Positions 8,591 through 16,593 of a stretch of DNA of 64,000 bases are shown piece by piece. Positions within the stretch are counted from its first letter, which is position 1. Every line of letters begins with the position of its first letter. Under the pieces are notes generated by a model. That model saw nothing but the letters and a program-made list of their open reading frames with translations. It was not told where the DNA came from and searched no databases. Source of the stretch: Streptomyces atroolivaceus (GTDB lineage: Bacteria > Actinomycetota > Actinomycetes > Streptomycetales > Streptomycetaceae); assembly GCF_000717025.1 (NCBI RefSeq), contig NZ_JNXG01000006.1, positions 124,001-188,000 of the forward strand. The letters run 5' to 3'. A program made the position numbers and the translations under genes.

Positions 8591-9564
8591 CGCAGCGCGG
8601 CCGTGGCCTCGTCGAGCACGATGCCCAGCGAGCGGGTACCGCGCCCCTTGGCCCACGCTTCTGAGTTCACCTCATGGACGGCGCCGTTCTTCACTGCCGG
8701 GATCTTGCTCCAGAGGGGGTTCTTCGCCAGCTTCTCCGACAACTTGCCGTCCGCCCCGCCGAAGCTCATCGTCTCGACGAAGAGCACGTCGACGTCCCGG
8801 GCGAGGATCTCCTCGAGGCTGTAACTGCCTTCCACACCACGAGACTTCCACGGGTAATCGGCGATCTTGGGGAACAGACTGGCGGCCACGTCACCTTCCG
8901 GGGTCGCGACGCCGAAGTTCTCATCGCTGCCGTAGATGATGAGGGCGGTCTTGTCGCTGGGGGCTTCCTCGGCCTTGGCGAGCTTGGCCCGGAAGACTTG
9001 CTCCGCCTTCTCTCCTTCGGCGGTGCGGCCGGTGAGGGCGGCGGTGTCGCGCAGGTATCCCACGCTGTCCTCCCACGTCTCGGGCTGCATGGCCCAGAAC
9101 GTGGTCGCGCCCTTCAGCGCGGGGGTGAGCTTGCCGTGGGTGTCCCCGAGGCCGATCACGAGGTCCGGCTTGTGGGAGAGAATCGCCTCCACCTCCGGGG
9201 CGATGAATCCACCGGGGATGACGTCGACCTCCTTGGCCTCGGCCTCCCCGAGGAAGCGGGGGTGAGCGAGCAGCGCACTGTTGGTGGCCGTCGGGACGAT
9301 GCCGAGTTCGGTCAGGATGTCGTCGCAGAGCGCGAACAGGCAGACGATCCGCTCCGGCTTCTTCTCCAGGGAGATCTTGACGCCGTTCACGTCGGTCAGC
9401 TCCGTCGCTGCCTTGATGGGTTCGACAGTGACCTCGGTCTTGGGGGCGGGCTTTGCCTTGTCACTCACGGACCCGTCGGAGGACGTGCCGCAGCCGACCA
9501 GGACGGAACCCGCAACCAGTGCTGTGAGCCAACTACGAACGGATCTGGACGGTGCGCGCAGCAT
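8587..9564 (-). CDS. Metallophore ABC importer, substrate-binding lipoprotein (FecB/BtuF type)
   Basis: This 325-residue protein begins with a basic N-terminus, a hydrophobic stretch and the lipobox VLVGC, giving lipidated Cys25. The body is a two-lobed cluster A-II binding protein: KKPERIVCLFALCDDILTEL begins lobe one and KPDLVIGLGD is a typical strand. This class binds siderophores, haem or cobalamin, whereas ZnuA-like proteins bind free zinc. The ATG at 9564 has a GAGGAGAAG site upstream and lies 48 nt from a near-perfect Zur-like box. A zinc-chelator complex is therefore the natural guess for the ligand. An iron-siderophore role cannot be ruled out. Confidence 0.88.
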   Translation of the reverse strand: MLRAPSRSVRSWLTALVAGSVLVGCGTSSDGSVSDKAKPAPKTEVTVEPIKAATELTDVNGVKISLEKKPERIVCLFALCDDILTELGIVPTATNSALLAHPRFLGEAEAKEVDVIPGGFIAPEVEAILSHKPDLVIGLGDTHGKLTPALKGATTFWAMQPETWEDSVGYLRDTAALTGRTAEGEKAEQVFRAKLAKAEEAPSDKTALIIYGSDENFGVATPEGDVAASLFPKIADYPWKSRGVEGSYSLEEILARDVDVLFVETMSFGGADGKLSEKLAKNPLWSKIPAVKNGAVHEVNSEAWAKGRGTRSLGIVLDEATAALR

Positions 9565-9611
9565 CGAAGCCCTCGCTTCTCCTCAGGAACCTGGAACGCA
9601 CTGAAGATACA

Positions 9612-9626
9612 TGATAATCATTTTCA
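9612..9626. promoter_or_regulatory. Zur-like box in divergent importer/propeller promoter
   Basis: The sequence TGATAATCATTTTCA matches 14 of 15 positions of TGAAAATCATTTTCA. It lies 48 nt before the leftward lipoprotein ATG and 26 nt before the rightward beta-propeller ATG, so one bound repressor could close both promoters. It is the best of the three matches in the window. Confidence 0.72.
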
Positions 9627-9651
9627 ATCGACCGGAAACGTTGGAGGACAT

Positions 9652-10848
9652 ATGACCGCCGCCGCCGCGCTACTAGTCTCCGACCACGTGGACGGCTCAG
9701 TCAGCGTGCTGACCGTGCCGGACGGCACCGTCACGGGGCGCCTCACCGGGCGTCACCTCTCCGAACACGCCGGGTTCTTGGCCCTACCCGAAGGACGGGT
9801 GGCCTGCGTCGACGAACGCCGGGGAGAGCTGCTGGTCCTCAACCCTTTCGACGATGAGCTCGTAGAACTCACCGTCCCGGTCGCCGTGCCGGCGGAGCAT
9901 CTGGCCTGCGATCCGTCCGGACGCCGACTGGCCATCACGACCGGCCTGGGCAAGAACATCGAGCCTTGGTCGGACCTGTTGACAGTCGTCGACCTCGCGA
10001 CCGGAGAGGCCGCACGGGTACGCACACGCGCCGGGGAACCGGGGGTGACGGTCCTTGGCGGTGGTGACCCGCTCGTCGTCGTGCGGCACCGGCAACCCGG
10101 CGCGCTCGCCGTACACCGGTTTGCGGATCTCCTCGCGGCTCGGCCGGGCTGCCCCACGGTCACGCCTGACATGGTCCTGCCGCTGCCTGACGACGGCCAC
10201 GGTGACGCCCAGGACCCCCACTCAGGCCGGGTGTTCGCCGCCACGAGCGAGGGAGTACATCCGGCACGCAGGAGGGCTGACGAATTGGCGGCCGAGGCGG
10301 TGATTCCGTGGAAGTCACCCGCCCGAGGCTGGTACCTGCGCCTCGACACTCACCGACGGGCGTTGTGGAGCACACTACGCGGCGGCCACCCGGACCCGTT
10401 GCGGTGGCCGGACTGGACGAACCAGGCGTGGCGCCACGACTTGGTGACGGGGCGCACGCACCTCACGGACCTCGGCCCGGGCCTGGTCTTCCGGCTGGCC
10501 CTCGCCCGTGATCACACGGCCTTCACCCGCATCCATCCCGACGGTGACGAACTGGTTCTCCTGTGCGCCGACGACACCCTGCGCCGCGTCCCCCTCCCCG
10601 CCATGGACGGTGCGCCGTCTCGCGGCGGCACTCCCTGGGAAGGCGTCCAACGCCGAGCGGTGGCCGCCTCGCCCGGCTCCGACTGGGTCGCCGTCACACG
10701 GGGCGGCCACGGAGAGGTGCACATCTTCGACGCGCGGACGGGTCACGAAGCGACCCGCCTCAAGACGAGTACACCCCTGCATCATGGAGGCCATGCGGTG
10801 TTGCGTAGCTGGAACGACAGCACCGACGGCGACCCCGTAGGGCGTTGA
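9652..10848 (+). CDS. Beta-propeller (WD40/AztD-like) protein in putative Zur regulon
   Basis: This 398-residue protein consists of repeated four-strand blades with motifs such as SVLTVPDGTV, LLVLNPFDDEL, LAITTGL, LTVVDLATG and VHIFDARTG, giving about seven or eight blades. No signal peptide or lipobox is seen, so it is likely cytosolic. Histidines are frequent, including LHHGGH near the C-terminus. The ATG at 9652 follows TTGGAGGA. It is divergent from the importer and shares its Zur-like box. AztD, a secreted zinc chaperone, is also a beta-propeller, but I cannot show homology and AztD has an export signal. Function is unknown; metal or metallophore handling is the contextual guess. Confidence 0.7.
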   Translation: MTAAAALLVSDHVDGSVSVLTVPDGTVTGRLTGRHLSEHAGFLALPEGRVACVDERRGELLVLNPFDDELVELTVPVAVPAEHLACDPSGRRLAITTGLGKNIEPWSDLLTVVDLATGEAARVRTRAGEPGVTVLGGGDPLVVVRHRQPGALAVHRFADLLAARPGCPTVTPDMVLPLPDDGHGDAQDPHSGRVFAATSEGVHPARRRADELAAEAVIPWKSPARGWYLRLDTHRRALWSTLRGGHPDPLRWPDWTNQAWRHDLVTGRTHLTDLGPGLVFRLALARDHTAFTRIHPDGDELVLLCADDTLRRVPLPAMDGAPSRGGTPWEGVQRRAVAASPGSDWVAVTRGGHGEVHIFDARTGHEATRLKTSTPLHHGGHAVLRSWNDSTDGDPVGR

Positions 10849-11192
10849 AGGACACTCAAGGTGGCGCACCCCTGTCAGCGCACGGACCACGCTTCACCGG
10901 CCGCCGGAGACAGGGGGAGCAGTATCACCAGCACTACCGGTGCCACGTGCCGCCGCACCTGCGCCGGACACCAGCGCAGGATGCAAGGCAGGGGAGCAAC
11001 CGCTCCCGCCCGCACTGCTGCAAGACCCCCGGTTCCGGTCGTCCACCCTTTCGCCCGTGGCGCAACGGGAACGGTGTACGCAATGAGCAACCTCAAACCG
11101 CGAGAGGACGCCGGAGGGGGGCGAGGAGTACGCCGCCCCAGGAAGAATCACGGGCGGAGAAACGGCTTCACGCCTACCGAGCCATTTGATAT
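10849..11192. other. Non-coding spacer
   Basis: No reading frame here has convincing codon use or a ribosome site. Towards its right end the spacer leads into the A/T-rich Zur-like box and promoter of the L32-CobW pair. Confidence 0.5.
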
Positions 11193-11207
11193 TGACTATC
11201 ATTTTCA
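11193..11207 (+). promoter_or_regulatory. Zur-like box before L32/CobW
   Basis: The sequence TGACTATCATTTTCA matches 13 of 15 positions of TGAAAATCATTTTCA and lies in an A/T-rich island 38 nt before the L32 start. The genes behind it are classic zinc-starvation genes, which supports the motif call. Confidence 0.68.
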
Positions 11208-11245
11208 TATAGCGTTCGTTGCCTACGCCGGCCCAGGAGGTCTCC

Positions 11246-11416
11246 ATGGCAGTCCCGAAGCGGAAGATGTCCCGCAGCAACACCCGTCACCGCCGTGCGC
11301 AGTGGAAGGCCACGACGCCTCAGCTCGTGCCGGTCACCGTCGACGGCTCCGTTTACCAGGTGCCGCAGCGGCTGGTGAAGGCGTACGAGCGCGGCCTCCT
11401 GCACCCCGAGGACTGA
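11246..11416 (+). CDS. rpmF: Ribosomal protein L32, cysteine-free (zinc-independent) paralogue
   Basis: The 56-residue product begins [21 protein letters not shown], the standard L32 N-terminus. The zinc-ribbon half, which normally carries CxxC pairs, contains no cysteine ([23 protein letters not shown]). Such C-minus paralogues replace the zinc-binding form on ribosomes during zinc starvation and release zinc. The start has an AGGAGGTC site and a Zur-like box 38 nt upstream. The CobW gene follows after 6 nt, so the two are co-transcribed. Confidence 0.9.
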   Translation: MAVPKRKMSRSNTRHRRAQWKATTPQLVPVTVDGSVYQVPQRLVKAYERGLLHPED

Positions 11417-11422
11417 TCCTTC

Positions 11423-12598
11423 ATGGCGCAGGACCTGCTGCCCGTCACCGTGCTCTCAGGATTTCTGGGAGCCGGCAAGACCACACTGCTCAACCATGTC
11501 CTCGGCAACCGCGAGGGCCTGCGAGTCGCAGTGATCGTCAACGACATGAGCGAAATCAACATCGATGCGGCGCTGGTGCGCGGGGGCGAGGCGGCACTCT
11601 CACGCACCGAGGAACGCCTGGTCGAGATGACCAACGGATGCATCTGCTGCACCCTGCGCGACGATCTCCTCGAGGAAGTGGACCGACTCGCCCGTGAAGG
11701 TCGCTACGACTACCTGCTGATCGAGTCCAGCGGCATCTCGGAACCGATGCCGGTGGCCGCCACCTTCTCCTTCCCACGCGACGACGGGGCGACGCTGGGC
11801 GACCTCGCACGGCTCGACACCATGGTCACTGTGGTCGACGCTGCCAACTTCCTGCCGGAATTGGCCGGAGGTGACGGCCTCGCCGAGCGTGGACTCGACC
11901 AGTACGAGGATGACGAGCGCACGGTCAGCGACCTGCTCATGGACCAGATCGAGTTCGCCGACGTCATCGTGCTCAACAAGCTCGACCTCGTGGACGGACG
12001 AGAGCGTGAGCAGCTCACCGCCGCGCTCACCCGCCTCAACCCTGCGGCCCGGATCGTGCCCGTCAGCCGTGGGCGCGTCGAACTGTCCGAGGTTCTCGGT
12101 ACCGGCCTCTTCGACCTGGAACGGGCCCAGCAGGCTCCCGGATGGGTGCGGGAGCTGAACGGGGACCATATGCCGGAGACCGAGGAGTACGGAATCTCCA
12201 GCACGGTCTTCCGTTCGGACCGCCCCTTCCATCCCGACCGCCTGTGGACGTTCGTCACCGACGGGCTCGACAGCGGCCGGTACGGACAGGTGCTGCGCTC
12301 CAAGGGCTTCTTCTGGCTGTCCAGCCGGCCGAATGTGACCGGTCTCTGGTCGCAGGCGGGATCCGTGGCCCGCTTCGAGCCGTCCGGCGCACGTGAATCC
12401 GGGACCACGCAGGGTCAGGAACTGGTCTTCATCGGTACGGATCTGCGCGCGGAGACACTCCACGAAGCGTTGTCCGCATGCCTGATGTCCGAGGGTGAGG
12501 CGCGGCCCGCGGCCGATCCCTTCCCCGAATGGGACACGTACGGCATCGACGACTCGTGTGAGCACGAGCACCCGGACGCCTTGGCAGCGCACCCCTGA
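11423..12598 (+). CDS. CobW/COG0523 GTPase, zinc metallochaperone
   Basis: This 391-residue protein is a G3E GTPase. It has Walker [10 protein letters not shown] (13-21), the metal motif CICC (73-76) in [12 protein letters not shown], a NKLDLV specificity motif, and a CobW C-terminal domain starting near residue 245. The tail is His/Cys-rich (CEHEHPD). Family members of this type move zinc to client enzymes when zinc is scarce. It directly follows the cysteine-free L32 gene behind a Zur-like box, the usual arrangement in actinobacteria. A rho-independent-type hairpin lies about 70 nt after the stop. Confidence 0.9.
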   Translation: MAQDLLPVTVLSGFLGAGKTTLLNHVLGNREGLRVAVIVNDMSEINIDAALVRGGEAALSRTEERLVEMTNGCICCTLRDDLLEEVDRLAREGRYDYLLIESSGISEPMPVAATFSFPRDDGATLGDLARLDTMVTVVDAANFLPELAGGDGLAERGLDQYEDDERTVSDLLMDQIEFADVIVLNKLDLVDGREREQLTAALTRLNPAARIVPVSRGRVELSEVLGTGLFDLERAQQAPGWVRELNGDHMPETEEYGISSTVFRSDRPFHPDRLWTFVTDGLDSGRYGQVLRSKGFFWLSSRPNVTGLWSQAGSVARFEPSGARESGTTQGQELVFIGTDLRAETLHEALSACLMSEGEARPAADPFPEWDTYGIDDSCEHEHPDALAAHP

Positions 12599-12664
12599 GA
12601 ACTCCGGGCCGGGCGGTGGTCGCAGCCACGGCATCGTTCGGTCCGGCCCGTACCGCATACGAGT

Positions 12665-12700
12665 GGGCCCCGCCGACCATGACATCGGTCGACGGGGTCC
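12665..12700. terminator. Bidirectional terminator hairpin
   Basis: An inverted repeat with a stem of about 14 bp (GGGCCCCGCCGACC against GGTCGACGGGGTCC, two mismatches) and an 8-nt loop is followed by GTTTG. It separates the CobW gene from the convergent CobW remnant. Confidence 0.6.
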
Positions 12701-12740
12701 GTTTGCGCCTGTCGCAGGACTCCCCTCCACCGGGGGGCCG

Positions 12741-13330
12741 TCACCCGAGCAACGGGCCGGGCACCGCCGCCCACGCATCCCTGCCCTGCGCCAGCTCACG
12801 GTCGGTCAGCAGAACCTCGTCGAGCGCCAGTCGGGTGGCCTGCTTATCGAGATCCACTCCGGTGAGGACAATCTCGTTGCGCCGCTCCCCGTAACAGTCG
12901 TGCCAGAACCACGACGCGAGGGTGCGTCTCTGAGGTGTGGCGGCCTGCCAAGCGCGCGTTTCCTCCTGCTCCAGCCACCTGCCCGCCTCTCGCAGGTCCA
13001 GGTGTGCGCCCGCGGAGCGCCAGGTGACCACGGAATCGGGACGGCTGGAAAGCCACGGATGGCCTCGGCTGCGTACGACTCCCCTCATGACCTTGGCGAG
13101 GGCGTCGGCCAGGCGTTGCGGGTGGACGGGACGGCGGGCGCGCCACCGCACAGACTCGACGGAGGGCTCGAGGTGGGCGGATCCGCGCCGGATACCGGGG
13201 ATCATCATGGGACCCAGGCGCGCCAGCCACTGTTCACCGAAGTCGACCGGCCATGGACGCACACGGTGCTTCTCGTCGGCGGACGGGTCGAAAAACGGAG
13301 CGTTACCGTTGATCTGCTCGACCAGGGAGG
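12741..13330 (-). pseudogene. 5'-truncated CobW/COG0523 gene (C-terminal domain only)
   Basis: About 195 codons match the second half of a CobW-family protein: LVEQINGNAP, VESVRWRARRPVHPQRL, GHPWLSSRPDSVVTWRSAG and LTDRELAQG are typical of its C-terminal domain. The GTPase half with Walker A and CxCC is missing. In its place the open frame runs straight into RHS-repeat sequence at about 13331. The copy is clearly diverged from the intact gene at 11423-12598 and faces it. It is probably a decayed paralogue whose front was lost in a rearrangement. A chimeric protein could still be made, but no convincing start is visible. Confidence 0.75.
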
Positions 13331-13845
13331 TGGGGTCGGTGGAGGTGAGCAGGCTCCCCGATGTGTCGTAGGCATTGGTGGTCTTCTCCGCGCTCGCAGA
13401 GGTGGCCGTTTCGGGGAAGTAGCCGCTGCCCTTCTCCACTCACGTCGCCGTCGCCGAGGTTCCCGTGGGGATGGCGACGGATTCGGATTGAAGGCCTCGT
13501 CTTGGGTGTAACTGGCTACGTTGCCGTCCTCGGGGAGGCGCCCATCGCGTCGGTGGCGGTGGCGATGTCGTTGTCCGGGCCCCAGGACTTCGAGCGCTTG
13601 TGCCCGAGGGGGTCCTCGGTCGTCTTGGTGCGCCAGTAGCCGTCGACCGTCTCGAGGGTGTTCTTCCCTCGCGGGTCGGTGATCTGGACGAAGCCCTCAC
13701 TGCTGGTGTTGTCCGGGCCCAGCGCCCAGTTGAACACGGAGGTGTTGCCTGCTCCGGTGGAGTTGTTCACCACGCGGTTCAGGGAGGCGACCTTGGCGTC
13801 GCTCCAGGTGAACCTGGTCTGCCGCCCCTCCCCCGTGGCGACCTC
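13331..13845 (-). pseudogene. RHS/YD-repeat protein fragment, frameshifted
   Basis: Reading leftward, YD-repeat sequence is visible in several frames: FTWSDAKVASLNRVVNN, then FVQITDPRGKNTLETVDGYWR and TTEDPLGHKRSKSW in one frame to about 13516. DGNVASYTQDEAF follows after a shift, and FPETATSASAEKTTNAYDTS after another. At least two frameshifts and missing ends make it a remnant of a large secreted RHS-type polymorphic protein. It abuts the CobW remnant. No toxin tip or immunity gene is recognisable. The 260 bp to its right (13846-14106) hold nothing I can assign. Confidence 0.7.
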
Positions 13846-14106
13846 TCCTGGCCGATCAGCCGGCCGCGGCCGCCCGGGGTCTTGGGCCGCAGGTATTCGC
13901 GGTAGTGCGGGTAGACGTTGCGGCGTGCGTCCTGGGAGGTCTTGCGGGCGTAGAAGTGGCTGGTGACACCGAGGCGCAGAGCTGTGGCCGGGTGACTGCC
14001 GCTGCTCCCACGGCGCGGCAGTGCTCGGTCAGGACGCGGGCGCTTGGCTCGCGGCCGGAAGACTGTTGCCTCTCCAGGAGGGCCGACGCTTGTCGTCGTC
14101 GGAACG

Positions 14107-16278
14107 TCACCCACCCCGGTGCGCGGGTTCTGAGCCACCGCCTTCAGCCTCCATGGCCTCCCGCACCCGCTGCTCCTCGCGCACGGAGCCGACGTCGCGC
14201 TCCAGGGGGGTGCGGCTTACGGCTGTCGCGAGGTCCTCCAGGGCGCGCTTCTGCAGGTCCGCCTCGCGTCGTAGCGCTGGTCTCCGGGCACCGGCGCCCT
14301 CCCACACCTGGAGAGCTTTCTCCACGCGTCCCCAGTCCGGTTCCCTGTGCTCGCGCATGTCGGCTGCCGCCTGCGCCGTGTCCGTTTCCAGGGCCTTGGC
14401 GAGCCCTTCTGCCTCGAGAGCGAAAGGGTTGTCGTCCTGCGGGACGCGGTTCTCCATGAGCGTTGCTGCCCTGTCGAACCCTTTGAGTGCCTCCTGTGCC
14501 TCCTCCGCCTCACGCGAAGTCAGGCCCCTGGGGCGGACCGGTTCCTGCTTTGCCCGGTCGTATGCCTCCTGCCAGGCGGCACGCGCTTTTCTGCTCGCCA
14601 ATTGGGCACTGCGCATGTCGGCACGGCGTTCCCTGGTCGGTCCGGCGTAGTTGCGGAGCACTGCGGCCGCGTAGCGGCCGTTGGCGGCGAGCCAGTCCGC
14701 AAGCCGTTCCGGCAGCCGGGGCGTCTCCCATGCAGGGAACACCGCGTAGGCCAGCATTGCCAGGGCTCCGCCCAGCAGAGTGAGTACCATCCGTTCCGGG
14801 ACTGTCTGTTCCCATGCCTGGCCGCCCATGCCGAGCAGGAAGACGACGTACGCGGCAGTGAAGCACTGGGAGTAGGCGTAGCCGGTGCGGATCAGGGTGT
14901 ACGACAGGCCCGCCGAGACCACCGCCAGCGCACCGAACACATGGGCGTCCGGGCCCAGGGTCCGCACCACTCCGGTGGCGAGCACGACCCCCACCAGAGT
15001 CCCGGCGAGACGGGCGACCGCACGCGCGTACGTCCGGTGGAAGTCCGGACGCATCACCATCACCGAGGCGATGGGTGCCCAGTAACCGTGGCCTAGGGGC
15101 AGCCGGTCGGCGATGAGATAGCCGAGCGTGGCTACCGCCGCCAGCCGAACGGCATGCCGGAAGACGGGCGAGTCGTGGTGGAGCTCACGACGGACCGCCC
15201 GCACGATGACCGGAAGCAGCCGGAACATGGTCGGGCGCACCAGGAACTGAACGTATGCGGGGCCATGTTGCGCGGGCGTCCTTCTGTGCGCGTTGCCGCA
15301 CTCAGCGATCTCCAGCGCCTCACCGAGCAGTGCCGCGAGCCTCTCGGCGGCCTGCCGCGCGGGCCCCTCGAGCACCTCGTGCTCCTCGTCTCCACGCAGG
15401 AGGTCCACAGTCTTGGGCGGTACCTCGACGGGGGTGCCGCGGCGGATCGACCGGGCGGCAGCATCCAACACGTCGGCGGCCGCATCGAGCAACTCCCGCG
15501 CGCGGTCCCTCCCAGGTCCCTCCGCCGGGGCGCCGACGTCCGGGTCGGCGAGCGCAGCGATGGCCGGCACAATGCGCTCGGCAAGTCCTCGCGGCCCGTG
15601 GAGGACGGTGGGGCGGGTGCGAGCCTGTGATGGCGTGACGGCGGCTGCGTCGCGGGCTGTCATCAAGGGCTCCGGGTCGAACCGGGCGGTCGGGTCGTGG
15701 CGGAGCCGGCGGGCGTAGTCCGCCACGGCGGCCAGGGCGTCGGCGAGCGCGTCACGATGTGCCCCCCATCGGCGGATCGGGAACAGCAAGATCAGCACGG
15801 CCTGCACCACTCCCCCGAGCGCGATGATTCCGGCGTGCTCCAGGGCTCGTCCGACGCTCGTGGGCAGGGTGATGGTCACCAGCATGCTGCCGACCGTCGT
15901 CGCTGCGATGATCCCAGCGGTCGATCCGACTGCCCACGCCAACCCCGCGCCAAAGGTCCACAGGGCCAGCAGCGGAAGGAACGTGACGAGTTGCCCCGCC
16001 GCCAGGTAACCCACCAGGGTACTGAGCGCCAGCCCAGCGCCGGCGCCGAGCGCAATCGCCTTGCGCGGGCGCCAGGTGCGCTGGAAGGTGGCCCCACCCG
16101 CCGAGAAAGCGCCGAGGGCGGCGGATGCGGCGTAGGCAGGGGAGCCGAGCCATAGGGCCGGCCCGATGACGAGTGCCACACCGACGGCCGTGCGCAGCGC
16201 GAGCAGAGGCTCCAGCCGCGTCTCCTCGATTTTGAGCCCGGATCGAAGGACTTCCCTGAAGGCCCGCGTCCACGTCAC
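14107..16278 (-). CDS. FUSC-family (YccS/aromatic acid exporter-like) membrane protein
   Basis: This 723-residue protein has two sets of five or six membrane helices (about residues 25-165 and 355-510) flanking a soluble region, then a long charged C-terminal region (about 510-723). This duplicated layout is that of FUSC/YccS/AaeB-type proteins, putative exporters of aromatic or organic acids. Motifs such as PALWLGSPAYAASAALGAF and HGYWAPIASVMVMRP are typical of the family. The GTG at 16278 is the furthest supported start. The charged tail (EEAQEALKGFD, LEAEGLAKALETD) is predicted helical. The neighbour at 16594-17715 is also a membrane protein in the same direction but 315 bp away. Confidence 0.82.
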   Translation of the reverse strand: MTWTRAFREVLRSGLKIEETRLEPLLALRTAVGVALVIGPALWLGSPAYAASAALGAFSAGGATFQRTWRPRKAIALGAGAGLALSTLVGYLAAGQLVTFLPLLALWTFGAGLAWAVGSTAGIIAATTVGSMLVTITLPTSVGRALEHAGIIALGGVVQAVLILLFPIRRWGAHRDALADALAAVADYARRLRHDPTARFDPEPLMTARDAAAVTPSQARTRPTVLHGPRGLAERIVPAIAALADPDVGAPAEGPGRDRARELLDAAADVLDAAARSIRRGTPVEVPPKTVDLLRGDEEHEVLEGPARQAAERLAALLGEALEIAECGNAHRRTPAQHGPAYVQFLVRPTMFRLLPVIVRAVRRELHHDSPVFRHAVRLAAVATLGYLIADRLPLGHGYWAPIASVMVMRPDFHRTYARAVARLAGTLVGVVLATGVVRTLGPDAHVFGALAVVSAGLSYTLIRTGYAYSQCFTAAYVVFLLGMGGQAWEQTVPERMVLTLLGGALAMLAYAVFPAWETPRLPERLADWLAANGRYAAAVLRNYAGPTRERRADMRSAQLASRKARAAWQEAYDRAKQEPVRPRGLTSREAEEAQEALKGFDRAATLMENRVPQDDNPFALEAEGLAKALETDTAQAAADMREHREPDWGRVEKALQVWEGAGARRPALRREADLQKRALEDLATAVSRTPLERDVGSVREEQRVREAMEAEGGGSEPAHRGG

Positions 16279-16593
16279 GGACGTGAGCCCAGCCGGGAGG
16301 CCAAGCCGGGGCGCGTCGGCCTCTCGTCGATTCGGCCGTCGTGCGGTAGGGCCTCCAGGGCGGTGCAGAAGCAGGGTGAAGGCCGCAGTTCCTGGGACTG
16401 AACGCTGCTACTGCGGACGCCTCTGGCCGAAGCTCCGGCAAACACCGACCAGCCTACGTACCGATGAACAACCGATGTGCCCTCCGCCAGCCCGGTCACC
16501 AGACGCACCATCACGTTCGGGTCATCGGCGCCGCCCAGGAGACGGGCGCGAGCCGTACTCCATCGCCATCGGCCCCTGTGCGTGTTCATGCAG
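16279..16593. other. Non-coding spacer
   Basis: I see no supported gene, RNA or strong hairpin here. It probably holds the promoter for the leftward FUSC gene. Confidence 0.4.

Noticed and set aside
8587..9564. Importer as an ordinary iron-siderophore system
   Set aside because: The protein class allows it, but the boxes match the Zur palindrome and nearby genes are zinc-starvation genes; kept only as an alternative.
8674..9651. Long plus-strand open frame continuous with the beta-propeller gene
   Set aside because: It is antisense to the importer lipoprotein, crosses the Zur-like box and has no ribosome site; the ATG at 9652 has a good one.
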